A stretch of 60,031 nucleotides of DNA from Lactobacillus agrestimuris (GTDB lineage Bacteria; Bacillota; Bacilli; Lactobacillales; Lactobacillaceae): the NCBI RefSeq assembly GCF_943193025.1, contig NZ_CALPCQ010000012.1, positions 1 through 60,031 of the forward strand, in the 5' to 3' direction. Below are positions 26,654 to 35,219 of the stretch, piece by piece. The translations under genes were made by a program, and so were the position numbers. A model generated the notes under the pieces. The model was not told the origin of the DNA and made no database searches. It was given only the letters and a program-made list of their open reading frames with translations. Every line of letters starts with the position of its first letter. The stretch's first letter is position 1.

Positions 26654-26662
26654 AAAAGCGGC
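26646..26662. other. Small hairpin over two overlapping convergent stop codons
   Basis: GCCGC (26646-26650) pairs with GCGGC (26658-26662). There is no T run on either strand, so true termination is doubtful. Confidence 0.4.
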
Positions 26663-27405
26663 ATAACAAAGTCGCTAGTGAGTTTTACTGCCTCATTTTG
26701 GAATTCACCAGAGAAGCGGTGATCCGCATTTTCAATAGTGTGTAGTTGGCTATTGGCATATACTTCATTATATTTCTTACTATATTTAGGATCGACAACT
26801 TGATCATTTGAACCAACAATAATTGAAACTGGTCCAGTGTAGCGTTTAGAAACTTCATAAATAGGGAGAACTTGTGCAGTTCTAATATAAAAGCCGCCAA
26901 GTTTAAGGCCCATCTTTTCGCCAACTAGTGGTACAGTGGTTGGAATATGATCGGGATTATAAACAGCTCCTTGAGTATTACCTTTCAAAGCATCATCTTT
27001 TAATTGGGCTGCAGGAGCAAGTAAGATAACTTTTTTGATTAAATCGGGATAAAGTCCCGCTAACATTGAAGCTACGACTCCACCTTGAGAATGTCCAATT
27101 AAAAAAATATCACGAACATGGGGATCGGTGCGAACGTAGTCAAGAATTGCTTTAGCATCTTCTATCTCATTGACAACAGTCATATCTTCGAACTTGCCAT
27201 CACTTTCGCCATGACCATTAAAGTCGAAGCGAACACTAGCGACATTTTCATCACGTAAACTATCGGCGATTTGTTTAAGTAAATCAGTATTTCGGTTGGC
27301 AGTGAAACCATGCATCAAGATTGCCATATCATAAATTTCACCAAATGGTTCTTCACGGTCACCGACAAGAGTAAGTCCATCTCTTTGAATTGTAATGCGT
27401 GCCAT
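26650..27405 (-). CDS. Alpha/beta hydrolase, cinnamoyl (feruloyl) esterase-like
   Basis: A 251-residue cytosolic serine hydrolase. The nucleophile elbow is GHSQGG with Ser106, and the triad is completed by Asp201 (GSNDQVV) and His229 (ADHRF). An inserted lid (about 131-180) lies between core strands. As I recall it, Lactobacillus johnsonii cinnamoyl esterase LJ0536 starts MATITLERDG and shares EEPFGEIYDMAI, HGFTANRNT and FDFNGHG, and its triad is Ser106-Asp197-His225. The lid here is four residues longer. It may hydrolyse chlorogenic- or ferulic-type esters. Start 27405 is chosen over an ATG 6 nt upstream that lies too close to AAAGGAG. Confidence 0.85.
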   Translation of the reverse strand: MARITIQRDGLTLVGDREEPFGEIYDMAILMHGFTANRNTDLLKQIADSLRDENVASVRFDFNGHGESDGKFEDMTVVNEIEDAKAILDYVRTDPHVRDIFLIGHSQGGVVASMLAGLYPDLIKKVILLAPAAQLKDDALKGNTQGAVYNPDHIPTTVPLVGEKMGLKLGGFYIRTAQVLPIYEVSKRYTGPVSIIVGSNDQVVDPKYSKKYNEVYANSQLHTIENADHRFSGEFQNEAVKLTSDFVMPLF

Positions 27406-27552
27406 AATCATTACTCCTTTATTTCTATATATCTATATTGTATACTTCTTTACGACTTAACAAACTAAGTTTCAATTGAAAATCTATTAAGAATTTGAAA
27501 AGATAATTTATAAGCAAATTAGAATTATTTATTGATGTGAGGTGTTTTTGCA

Positions 27553-28152
27553 ATGGAAATCGTGTTCATTCGACATGGTCAAACCAATGTTAACAAAGAT
27601 AATCGCTTGCAAGGAGCTAAAGTTGATGCAGAACTTAATGAGGTCGGCCGTGAATTTGCAAGAAAGTCTGCAGAAAACTTCGATCCCAATGAATTTGATG
27701 CTGTTTATGTCAGCCCGTTAAAGCGTGCGGTTGAAACTGCCGAAATTTTTACTAAGGACCAAAAAGAATTAAATCGTGATAAGCGTCTACTTGAATTCGA
27801 CTTCGGTGAATGGGATGGCAAGAAAATGGATGAAATTGCTAAAGAACATCCTGAAGTAATCGATCCTTGGGGGACTGTAAATAAAGATTATGTAAAGTAT
27901 GCACCTAGTGGTGAGACTTATGAAAACTTTGAAAAGCGTTGTGCAGACTTTTTGAATGAAATGTATCAAAAGTATCCAGATAAAAAGATCCTAGTAGTTG
28001 CTCATGGCCGTTTAATCAGAATGATGGCTGCTCACCTTATCGCAGATGGAAAAATGGACAATTTCAACACTATGAATAACTGCGGACTAGCTAAATTTGG
28101 TATTAGCAAAAATGCTGCTAGAATGTATTATTATAATCGAATTCTTGCATAA
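27553..28152 (+). CDS. Histidine phosphatase family protein (phosphoglycerate mutase-like)
   Basis: A 199-residue cytosolic member of the RHG branch. FIRHGQT has the phospho-accepting His8, and NRLQG and the second catalytic region VVAHGRLIRMM are present. It lacks the length and loops of glycolytic GpmA (about 230), so it is more likely a broad phosphatase. GAGGTG precedes the ATG. Single gene with its own terminator. The natural substrate is not evident. Confidence 0.85.
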   Translation: MEIVFIRHGQTNVNKDNRLQGAKVDAELNEVGREFARKSAENFDPNEFDAVYVSPLKRAVETAEIFTKDQKELNRDKRLLEFDFGEWDGKKMDEIAKEHPEVIDPWGTVNKDYVKYAPSGETYENFEKRCADFLNEMYQKYPDKKILVVAHGRLIRMMAAHLIADGKMDNFNTMNNCGLAKFGISKNAARMYYYNRILA

Positions 28153-28178
28153 ACTGAGAGTAAATCTCAGTTTTTTTA
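28151..28178 (+). terminator. Terminator of the histidine phosphatase gene
   Basis: Perfect 9-bp stem (28151-28159 with 28165-28173), 5-nt loop, T tail. Confidence 0.87.
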
Positions 28179-28189
28179 TTGCAGGCAAA

Positions 28190-28246
28190 TTGACATATTG
28201 TCACCATAGGCATATCATATATCATAACTAATGTGACAGAATGTCA
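28190..28246 (+). promoter_or_regulatory. Promoter with two matching operator dyads for the TetR-ABC operon
   Basis: TTGACA (28190-28195) and TATCAT (28213-28218) are 17 nt apart. TGACATATTGTCA (28191-28203) overlaps the -35, and TGACAGAATGTCA (28234-28246) lies downstream of the start site. Both are TGACA-N3-TGTCA, centred 43 bp apart. Confidence 0.72.
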
Positions 28247-28266
28247 ATAAAGGAAGGGATTACTCA

Positions 28267-28797
28267 ATGGTTAAGTCGACTTTTAAAAATTTACCAGAAG
28301 AAAAAAAGCAGCGAATTACGGCGGCCTTACTGCATGAATTTAGTGATCATTCATTGCCAGATGCTCAAGTTGCACGAATTGTTAAGGAGGCCAATATTGC
28401 TCGAGGTGCATTTTATAAGTACTTTGATGACTTAACAGACGCATATACATACTTGTATGAAATTGCGGTTCAAGAAATTCATACAAATATGAATCCGGGT
28501 GATAAATTCGATCCAGACTTTTTCTATGAGCAAGTGGTTAAATTCATTGATGAGACTCAACATGGAAAGTATGAAGCTCTTATGAAGCAGCATATGCTCC
28601 ACAATGAAGCAGCACTTCCTGATGGAATGAAGACCAACTCGGAACAACTTCTTCACATGACTCCTGAGATGTGGGCAGCAATGGTTTTAAGTCATGAAGT
28701 AATTAATTCTGTTTTCGCTGATCCTATTCATGAAAAGCAAAATTTAGCTAGATATAAAGAAAGTTTGTATTCAATTGATAGAGGGAGCAAAGAATAA
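28267..28797 (+). CDS. TetR-family regulator of the adjacent ABC transporter
   Basis: A 176-residue TetR-type repressor. Residues about 10-55 form the helix-turn-helix domain (VARIVKEANIARGAFYKYFDDLTDAYTYLY). The C-terminal domain is the ligand/dimer part and ends with Lys-rich polar residues. AAAGGAAGGG precedes the ATG. Its stop overlaps the start of the permease gene by one base (TAATG), so the three genes form one operon. The paired TGACA-N3-TGTCA sites in its promoter make autoregulation likely. Confidence 0.87.
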   Translation: MVKSTFKNLPEEKKQRITAALLHEFSDHSLPDAQVARIVKEANIARGAFYKYFDDLTDAYTYLYEIAVQEIHTNMNPGDKFDPDFFYEQVVKFIDETQHGKYEALMKQHMLHNEAALPDGMKTNSEQLLHMTPEMWAAMVLSHEVINSVFADPIHEKQNLARYKESLYSIDRGSKE

Positions 28798-29858
28798 TGT
28801 TTTTAGCATTTAAAGAAATCAAACATGAAAAATTAAGATATGGTTTGATCATCTTGATGATTTTTTTGATTAGCTACTTAATTTTTATGTTGTCCTCATT
28901 AGCTATCGGTCTAAGTGATGAAAATACTCAAGCAATCAAATCATGGAATACTGAAAAAGTAGTTTTGAATAAAAATGCCAATATCAGTATGAGTCAATCA
29001 ATCTTAACTACAGAAGACTTGAAAGACGCCAAGATTGGTAAAAAGGAAGCTTTAGTTGGTGAAGCCCCCATTGTTGCTAAAGCCAAGGGTAAGGCAAGTT
29101 TGTCTGCACAATTTTTAGGAATTAAGAATTCACAATTTATTTATAAAGATCAACAATTAGTAGCCGGCCGTAAGGCAACTAAGAACAATGAAGTTACCGT
29201 TGATCAAAGTTTCAAGCAAAAGGATTATAAATTAGGTGACAAGATTAGCTTGAATGATTCAAAGAAGAAATATAAGATTGTTGGATTTGTTAAGAATGCC
29301 AAGATTAATATTGCTCCGATTGTTTATGGTCCATTATCAACTTGGAGGACCTTACACGATGCGATGCCTAACATTGAAGCTTCCGCAATTATTTCTCAAG
29401 ATTCAAACTACAAGTATGATAAGAATTCTGCTAAAACTTATACTGTAGCAACTTTCATCAATAAGTTACCTGGTTACACCGCACAAAACGTAACTTTTGA
29501 AATGATGATCGGATTCTTATTCGTAATTTCATTGATCATTATTGCAGTTTTCTTATACATTTTAACTATGCAAAAGATGCACAACTTCGCTGTTATGCGT
29601 GCACAAGGTGTTCCTTCAAAGACTTTGGTTAACTCAACTATTAGTCAATCAATTATTTTAGTTGCAGCCGGTGTAATTGTTGCTTTAATCGCTATTTGGA
29701 TTACTGTAATAGCACTTCCTGCTTCAGTTCCAATCTTACTCACTCCTGCAATTATGATTGTTGGTACTGTCGGTATGCTCTTAATGGGTATTATTGGTAG
29801 TTTGATTCCAATTAGACAAATATTAAAGGTTGATCCTGCAAAGGCGATTGGAGAATAA
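28797..29858 (+). CDS. ABC transporter permease, FtsX/MacB type
   Basis: A 353-residue membrane protein. It has one N-terminal helix (about 12-35), an extracellular domain of about 190 residues, then three helices (about 232-255, 280-310, 315-340) with the FtsX-like core AVMRAQGVPSKTLVNS and a cytosolic VDPAKAIGE end. It partners the ATPase that follows 2 nt later. Such pairs act by mechanotransmission and often expel lipids, peptides or antimicrobials. Start overlap with the TetR gene shows co-translation. Confidence 0.88.
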   Translation: MFLAFKEIKHEKLRYGLIILMIFLISYLIFMLSSLAIGLSDENTQAIKSWNTEKVVLNKNANISMSQSILTTEDLKDAKIGKKEALVGEAPIVAKAKGKASLSAQFLGIKNSQFIYKDQQLVAGRKATKNNEVTVDQSFKQKDYKLGDKISLNDSKKKYKIVGFVKNAKINIAPIVYGPLSTWRTLHDAMPNIEASAIISQDSNYKYDKNSAKTYTVATFINKLPGYTAQNVTFEMMIGFLFVISLIIIAVFLYILTMQKMHNFAVMRAQGVPSKTLVNSTISQSIILVAAGVIVALIAIWITVIALPASVPILLTPAIMIVGTVGMLLMGIIGSLIPIRQILKVDPAKAIGE

Positions 29859-29860
29859 TT

Positions 29861-30535
29861 ATGGCTGTAATTGAATTAAAAGATATCAAAAAAGTTTATG
29901 GTAAAGGTTTGGCTAAAGTTGAGGCTTTGAAAGGGATCAACTTTGAAGCTAATAAGGGTGAAGTTGTCTTAATCATGGGGCCATCTGGTGCTGGTAAAAG
30001 TACTTTCTTGACTATTGCTGGAACTCTTCAAAAGCCAACTTCAGGTGAAGTCTTAATTAATGGAAAAGATGCCAGCGAGTTTTCATCTAAGCAAAGTGGT
30101 AAGCTTCGCTTAAACGAAATCGGCTTTATCTTGCAGGCTTACAATCTTGTTCCGTTTTTAACTGTTAGAGAACAATTTGTTTTAGTTGATAAGATTAAAA
30201 AGCACAATAATTTATCAAAAGAAGATTTAAATAAATTATTTGATGAGCTTGGTATTTCCGAGCTTACTAAGAAGTATCCAAATCAATTATCAGGTGGTCA
30301 ACAACAACGTGTAGCGATTGCTCGTGCACTTTATGCTAATCCTGAAATTCTACTTGCAGATGAACCAACTGCTTCACTTGATACTGCAAATGTTGAAGAG
30401 GTAGGTAAGTTATTCAAGCGTCTTGCAAAAGAACGAGATAAGGCAAGTATTTTGGTTACTCACGATCCTCGTTTGGAAAAATATGCGGATCATATTTATG
30501 AAATGATGGATGGTCGTATGACTCAGAAGAAGTGA
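29861..30535 (+). CDS. ABC transporter ATPase, MacB/LolD type
   Basis: A 224-residue nucleotide-binding subunit with Walker A GPSGAGKST (about 41-49), Q-loop LQAYNLVPFLTV, signature LSGGQQQR and Walker B LLADEPTASLD. Switch His is in VTHDPRLEKYA. It is the partner of the FtsX-type permease just upstream and ends the TetR-controlled operon at a strong terminator. The substrate is unknown. Confidence 0.9.
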   Translation: MAVIELKDIKKVYGKGLAKVEALKGINFEANKGEVVLIMGPSGAGKSTFLTIAGTLQKPTSGEVLINGKDASEFSSKQSGKLRLNEIGFILQAYNLVPFLTVREQFVLVDKIKKHNNLSKEDLNKLFDELGISELTKKYPNQLSGGQQQRVAIARALYANPEILLADEPTASLDTANVEEVGKLFKRLAKERDKASILVTHDPRLEKYADHIYEMMDGRMTQKK

Positions 30536-30545
30536 TTTATGTTAA

Positions 30546-30577
30546 AAAGACAGCCCAATTTGGGCTGTCTTTATTTT
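30546..30577. terminator. Bidirectional terminator
   Basis: Perfect 12-bp stem (30546-30557 with 30561-30572) with A5 before and TATTTTTT after, between the ABC operon and convergent pepD. Confidence 0.87.
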
Positions 30578-30587
30578 TTGACTATTT

Positions 30588-31997
30588 TTATAAATTTGGA
30601 TCCATCTTAAAGCGTAAAGGTGAATCTGCTGTTTGTTTAGTAATTAATGTCGCATTTAATTCTTGGAAAATCTTAATTGCGGCCTTGGCCATGTCATTAT
30701 TAGCCTTATCAACAATTTCAATTTGTTGCTTGTGATTTGTTTCTTTAGCCAATTCTTGATCGGCCTTGTAACGGATACGAGTTACTTTTTCGTTAGCAGC
30801 CTTTTGCGCATTGCTAAGATCGCTGCTATATTTTGCCCAATCACGATCGACTAAGGTGCTGGCAAGTTTGAATACCCAGTAAGCTGAGTTTGATGAATAT
30901 GTTTCCTTACCATATTTATACATTGTAGGAACTTTAGTGCCTTGTGGATAGAATGGAACATAAACGCTTTGTGCGGCCACGCCCATTGCAAGCCATTGCG
31001 TCATTGATTCACCATTTAATTCGAGTAAATGTGATTCTTGAGTTGTAGCAACAGAAATTGGACGGAAAGTTGCATTATCTTTATTCTTCTTATTGGTTAA
31101 GTCATAGGGAGTATTTTGATAATGGTTACTGAGAACTGCTTGAGCATCTTGAATTGAAATTGGTTTATCAGGTTTTTGAATAAATGGTAGGTCAAAACTT
31201 TGAGCTTCTTGTTCAATTGATGGAGAAAGAAGTTTTTGCCCGATCCAAACACGTGGAGTATTGTAATGAAGGTCGCTATCATCGTGAGTGCCAAAGATTT
31301 CTCGAAAAATAAATGGTTTGTCCTTTGGCCAGAGATTATTTTCGTAGACGAAGTCTTGGATACCTTCTGAATACATGAAATCACTGCTATTAAAATCAAT
31401 TTCTTGAATGGCTAATTGATTAGCAACTACTGCATATGAGTCGTCAGGAATTCTTTGGGCAACCCAGTGGTGGCCGGAACCAATTTCTAAATACCAGGCC
31501 TCATCACGATCACCAAATAAAATTCCGTCGGCTTCAGCTGCACCGTATTTTTCAACAATTTCACCTAATCTTTTTACTCCTTCACGAGCAGTCTTAATAT
31601 AAGGTAGAACAACGGTAATCATTGCTTCTTCTAAGATCCCTTTTTTAGTATCAAAGGGATCAGCCGCTAAAACGCGATCGTTAGAATAGGCACTTTCTGT
31701 AGCACTCATTGCAACGTGATATTCATTAATTCCATCTTCTTCAAATAAGCCATACTTATCTGTCCATTCTGGAGTGGATGAGTAGGCAAATTTTTCTTCT
31801 GGTAAATCCATTTCGAATTTATTATCTTTAGATTTGAAGTGATTGTTTGTGACAGTTTCATGTTTGTTAAAAGCTAAGTGTTTTGGCCAGGCAGTCTTAG
31901 CATCTTCATTACGACCAATTACAACACTACCATTAATACTTGCATTTTTTCCAATCAAAATAGAAGTGCATGATGAACGTCCTGTAAATGTTTGCAT
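30588..31997 (-). CDS. pepD: Dipeptidase, C69 family (PepD)
   Basis: A 469-residue Ntn-hydrolase that cleaves dipeptides in the cytosol. The N-terminus SSCTSILIGKNA holds the probable nucleophile Cys10, which would become N-terminal after removal of a short propeptide, followed by GRNED. Conserved family stretches include SATESAYSND and DEAWYLEIGSGHHWVA. The ribosome binding site is weak (GAAAGAG). It completes the peptide-use set with PepN and DtpT. Divergent from a small ORF across a region with a dyad. Confidence 0.92.
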   Translation of the reverse strand: MQTFTGRSSCTSILIGKNASINGSVVIGRNEDAKTAWPKHLAFNKHETVTNNHFKSKDNKFEMDLPEEKFAYSSTPEWTDKYGLFEEDGINEYHVAMSATESAYSNDRVLAADPFDTKKGILEEAMITVVLPYIKTAREGVKRLGEIVEKYGAAEADGILFGDRDEAWYLEIGSGHHWVAQRIPDDSYAVVANQLAIQEIDFNSSDFMYSEGIQDFVYENNLWPKDKPFIFREIFGTHDDSDLHYNTPRVWIGQKLLSPSIEQEAQSFDLPFIQKPDKPISIQDAQAVLSNHYQNTPYDLTNKKNKDNATFRPISVATTQESHLLELNGESMTQWLAMGVAAQSVYVPFYPQGTKVPTMYKYGKETYSSNSAYWVFKLASTLVDRDWAKYSSDLSNAQKAANEKVTRIRYKADQELAKETNHKQQIEIVDKANNDMAKAAIKIFQELNATLITKQTADSPLRFKMDPNL

Positions 31998-32021
31998 ATA
32001 TATATTTCACTCTTTCTGTTA

Positions 32022-32047
32022 TTAGGATTATAATTATTTTATCCTAA
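32022..32047. promoter_or_regulatory. Dyad in the pepD divergent intergenic region
   Basis: TTAGGAT (32022-32028) and ATCCTAA (32041-32047) are perfect inverted repeats 12 nt apart. They could be an operator for pepD and/or the small gene at 32096. Confidence 0.35.
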
Positions 32048-32095
32048 ATTAGATATTTTGCGTTCTTTTTTATATTTTAAAGCGAGGGATATTAG

Positions 32096-32338
32096 ATGAA
32101 CGATCAACCAGAAAACAAATCAATTCAAATAAATACTGACTATGCTAACCAAAGTGTTGACATTAAATTCTCAGAAAATTTAACAGATAATCGTGAACGA
32201 GGTTATATTTTGGCAGCATCGTTTTTCTCTTACTGTGCGGCCCAAGGCCTTGATAAACAAGAAGTTATTGAAATGGTCAATACAAATTATGATCAATTTA
32301 CTAAAGGAGATGAATCATCTCTGTTCAAGCGGTTATAA
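32096..32338 (+). CDS. Small hypothetical protein, 80 aa
   Basis: I do not recognise it. It is a soluble, acidic protein (MNDQPENKSIQI start) with a predicted helical C-terminal half (YILAASFFSYCAAQGLDKQEVIEMV) and no signal peptide. The start follows GAGGGA. It is preceded by a divergent promoter region and followed by about 120 nt before a TetR gene without an obvious terminator, so both might be read together. A real gene is likely because of its good ribosome binding site and codon use like its neighbours. Confidence 0.6.
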   Translation: MNDQPENKSIQINTDYANQSVDIKFSENLTDNRERGYILAASFFSYCAAQGLDKQEVIEMVNTNYDQFTKGDESSLFKRL

Positions 32339-32462
32339 AATGTTTGAAAATTTTTTTGATTTAAAGCTTGAATTTGTTATTTAATAGTTATATTATAGTT
32401 AACGAAGATAAAAATAACTTACGTAATTTAAAAGCACAGTTAAACGGTAGAGGTGTATTAAA

Positions 32463-33089
32463 ATGGCAAGAAAGAAAGAAATAAGCAGAGAGAAAATTCT
32501 CGATGTTGCTTATAAGATGGCAGTTACTGATGGGTTAGATGGAATGACTGCTCGTAGTATTGCGAAGGCAGGTAACTTCTCAACTCAACCTTTGTATTTA
32601 GAATTTGGTGGTATGCAAGAAATTCGTGCAGAAGTTTTAAAGAGAATTTCTGATGAATTGAAAACCAGTACTTTGCAAAAGGAATATACTGGTGATGCTT
32701 TAATCGATTTAGATTTGGCATACATTGACTTTGCTCAAAACCACACTAAACTTTTCAGCGCAATGTTTGTTGACGGTAAGTTTGGTAGTCAAATCATTTC
32801 TGATACATTAATGGGCTTAGGAACTGATAAGTTTAAAGAACAATTTGGAGATGTTGACTACAGTGATGAAAAGATTAACGATATCGTAATCGCTAACTGG
32901 ATTTCAACAACTGGTATGGCTGCTTTAGTAGTTAACCAAGTTGCTAAATTCAATCAAGATCAAATTGTGAATGTATTGAACGCACAACTTCATGACGCTA
33001 TGCTTAACGATCGTCTCGACATTGACACACAAGAAAACCCAATGTTTGCTGCAGATCAAGATGCATCTTTAAAGAGCAATTTAGCTTAA
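32463..33089 (+). CDS. TetR-family regulator
   Basis: A 208-residue TetR-type regulator. The N-terminal helix-turn-helix domain covers residues 8-55 (EKILDVAYKMAVTDGLDGMTARSIAKAG, then STQPLYLEFGGM). The recognition helix region has QPLYLEF instead of the usual xxLYxHF. The C-terminal domain is of unknown ligand. AGAGGTG precedes the ATG. No divergent target is present. The next genes downstream are the flavin reductases, beyond a strong terminator, so a regulatory link is only a guess. Confidence 0.82.
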   Translation: MARKKEISREKILDVAYKMAVTDGLDGMTARSIAKAGNFSTQPLYLEFGGMQEIRAEVLKRISDELKTSTLQKEYTGDALIDLDLAYIDFAQNHTKLFSAMFVDGKFGSQIISDTLMGLGTDKFKEQFGDVDYSDEKINDIVIANWISTTGMAALVVNQVAKFNQDQIVNVLNAQLHDAMLNDRLDIDTQENPMFAADQDASLKSNLA

Positions 33090-33123
33090 TCAGCTAAATT
33101 GAAGCTGTGTTTTAAAAGCTTGG

Positions 33124-33154
33124 AAAGACCGGAATTATATTCCGGTCTTTTTTT
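33124..33154 (+). terminator. Terminator after the TetR gene
   Basis: Perfect 12-bp stem (33124-33135 with 33139-33150), 3-nt loop, T tail. Confidence 0.9.
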
Positions 33155-33174
33155 ATAATAAAGTAATATATATT

Positions 33175-33231
33175 TAAACAAAATTCACTAAGTAAGATAT
33201 AATGAAAAATATGGAAGTATTTGAAAGGTGG
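33175..33231 (+). promoter_or_regulatory. Promoter and RBS of the flavin reductase pair
   Basis: TAAACA (33175-33180, weak -35) and TATAAT (33198-33203) are 17 nt apart. AAAGGTGG at 33224-33231 sets the ATG at 33237. Confidence 0.55.
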
Positions 33232-33236
33232 TTTCT

Positions 33237-33776
33237 ATGAAAATTCTCGCATTATCAGGCTCAAATGCAGATAATTCTTATAATTTGGCTTTATTAAAAT
33301 TTATCGCTAAGCATTTTGCCGACAGATATGATTTTGAAGTGACTTCAGTTAAGGGCTTACCTATGTTTAAGGAAGGCGAAGATGCTCCTGCTGAAGTTTT
33401 GGCTTTAGGTAAAAAAATTCAAAACGCTGACTTGGTATTGATTGCTTCACCAGAACAACAACACTCAGTTCCAAGTAGCTTGAAGAGTGCACTTGAATGG
33501 CTTTCTAGTGCTATTCATCCTTTCCATGGCAAGCCAGTAGTTGTTGTTTCAACTTCTCCAATGCCTCAAGGTGCATCACGTTCACAATTACGTTTGAAGA
33601 CTATCTTAATTTCACCAGGATTCGGTGTAAAGCTCTTTAACGGTGATGAATTTATGATGGGATTGGCACCTAGTCAATTCGATGAAAATGGTGACTTGGT
33701 AAATGAAGGAACTATCAAGTTCTTAGGTCACTTCTTCGACGAAGTTGATGAATGGTACGAACAAGTTACTAAATAA
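33237..33776 (+). CDS. NADH-dependent FMN reductase, first of a tandem pair
   Basis: A 179-residue flavodoxin-like protein of the NADPH-dependent FMN reductase family. The N-terminal phosphate loop is [13 protein letters not shown], and the second flavin loop is [19 protein letters not shown]. It should reduce flavin or O2 with NAD(P)H. As I recall it, in Lactobacillus johnsonii the adjacent pair LJ_0548/LJ_0549 of this type is needed for most H2O2 production. The 179-182-residue size and tandem order here match that description. The ATG at 33237 follows AAAGGTGG. The second gene starts 12 nt after the stop. Confidence 0.87.
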   Translation: MKILALSGSNADNSYNLALLKFIAKHFADRYDFEVTSVKGLPMFKEGEDAPAEVLALGKKIQNADLVLIASPEQQHSVPSSLKSALEWLSSAIHPFHGKPVVVVSTSPMPQGASRSQLRLKTILISPGFGVKLFNGDEFMMGLAPSQFDENGDLVNEGTIKFLGHFFDEVDEWYEQVTK

Positions 33777-33788
33777 GGAGGTTAGACG

Positions 33789-34337
33789 ATGAAATTATTA
33801 GCAGTTGTTGGTACAAATGCGCCATTTGCATTTAACCGCTTTTTGGCTCAATACATTGCTAAGCGCTACGGTGATAAAGCTGATATTGAAGTCAAAGAAA
33901 TTGATGAAATTAAGCCATTTTGCAGAACTAAAGAAGCTGATGAAGTTACTAAGAAGTGGATTGAAGACGTTAAGAATGCAGATGGTATTATCTTAGCTAC
34001 TCCTGAATATGATCACGCAATTCCTGCTGCACTTAAGAGTGCGCTTGAATGGCTTGGTTCACATGCTGGACCTAACGTAATGAAGATGAAGCCAGCTATG
34101 GTAGTTGGTGCTTCATACGGTATTCAAGGTTCAAGCCGTGCTCAAGAAGAAGCCCGTGAAATTTTACTTTCACCAGATATGGGCGCCAATGTGTTACCTG
34201 GTAACGAGGTTTTAATTGGTGGTGCCGCAAACAGTTTTGACAAGGAAACTGGCGACTTAACCAATGAAAACTACATTAAGCAATTAGATGCTGCAATGGA
34301 AAACTTTATTAACTTTGTAAATCAAGCAAATAAATAA
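33789..34337 (+). CDS. NADH-dependent FMN reductase, second of a tandem pair
   Basis: A 182-residue paralogue of the gene just upstream. Its loops are VVGTNAPFAFNR and [22 protein letters not shown]. The two proteins share fold and motifs but differ clearly, so a heteromeric enzyme is plausible rather than a recent duplication. AAGGAGG lies just before the ATG, and the terminator is at 34365. The role is NADH-driven flavin reduction with H2O2 formation, inferred from the L. johnsonii pair. Confidence 0.87.
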   Translation: MKLLAVVGTNAPFAFNRFLAQYIAKRYGDKADIEVKEIDEIKPFCRTKEADEVTKKWIEDVKNADGIILATPEYDHAIPAALKSALEWLGSHAGPNVMKMKPAMVVGASYGIQGSSRAQEEAREILLSPDMGANVLPGNEVLIGGAANSFDKETGDLTNENYIKQLDAAMENFINFVNQANK

Positions 34338-34364
34338 TTTTGGCAGAATATTGTTTAGCGTTGT

Positions 34365-34405
34365 AAAATAAAGCCTGAGACTAATACTCTTAGGCTTTAT
34401 TTTTT
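34365..34405 (+). terminator. Terminator of the flavin reductase pair
   Basis: A 16-bp stem (34365-34380 with 34388-34403, one G-T pair), 7-nt loop, T tail. Confidence 0.88.
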
Positions 34406-34424
34406 CATCTTGGGAGGAGATTTT

Positions 34425-35216
34425 ATGGGTAAACCAGTTATTTTACCGTTAAAAACAGTAAGAAATCCACGTGATTTGGGAGGATATATCGGCGCTGATG
34501 GTCGCAAGGTTTTACCAAATCGCTTATTTAGAACTGGCAATATCAGTAAAATTTCTGAAGAAGACGCTGAAAGATTACACTCTTATGGTTTAAAAAAAAT
34601 TATTGATCTTCGCTCACATCATGAAGTTGAAAAATGCCCTGATAGAAAAATTGAGGGCGTAGAGCACTTACAAATGCCACTTTCTTGTGAAGATAATACT
34701 AAGGGTGGCGGTGACTATAAGAAGAATTTTGAACGCTATCGTGAAGATCAATATGCTGGTTTTTCAATGATGTGCAAGAGATACTATGCTCACGTTACTA
34801 AGCCACATGCTCAAAAGACAATTCATGATATCTTAGAAGTTTTACTCAATACCAAAGAAGGCGCGGTTTTATATCATTGTTCTGAAGGAAAAGACCGTAC
34901 TGGTATTGTGACGATGATTATTTTATATATTTTAGGAGTAGATTTAGAAACTATTCGTCAAGATTACTTGTTCTCAAATGGAATGTTAGATGATTATCGC
35001 GCTAGACGTGATAAATACTTCAAAGAAAATGGTGAGAATTTAAAATTTAGAGCCAATATGCGAATTTTAGGCTCGGTTCAGGATGCTTTTTTAGATACCG
35101 CCTTAATCACCATTGAAGAAGAATATGGCGGATTAGATAATTATATTGAGAAGCAACTTAAAATTAGCTCAGAAATGCAAGAGGCATTGCGAGAACTTTA
35201 TTTAGAAAAGAAATAA
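34425..35216 (+). CDS. Protein tyrosine phosphatase-like protein, second copy
   Basis: A 263-residue paralogue of the phosphatase at 233-1006. P-loop HCSEGKDRTG with Cys152 and Arg158, and NPRDLGGY near the N-terminus. The Ala of the first copy's P-loop is Glu here, which may change substrate charge preference. GGGAGGAG precedes the ATG at 34425. apbE starts 3 nt after the stop, so the two are translated together. Why a phosphatase is coupled to a flavinylating enzyme is not known. Confidence 0.87.
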   Translation: MGKPVILPLKTVRNPRDLGGYIGADGRKVLPNRLFRTGNISKISEEDAERLHSYGLKKIIDLRSHHEVEKCPDRKIEGVEHLQMPLSCEDNTKGGGDYKKNFERYREDQYAGFSMMCKRYYAHVTKPHAQKTIHDILEVLLNTKEGAVLYHCSEGKDRTGIVTMIILYILGVDLETIRQDYLFSNGMLDDYRARRDKYFKENGENLKFRANMRILGSVQDAFLDTALITIEEEYGGLDNYIEKQLKISSEMQEALRELYLEKK

Positions 35217-35219
35217 TTT

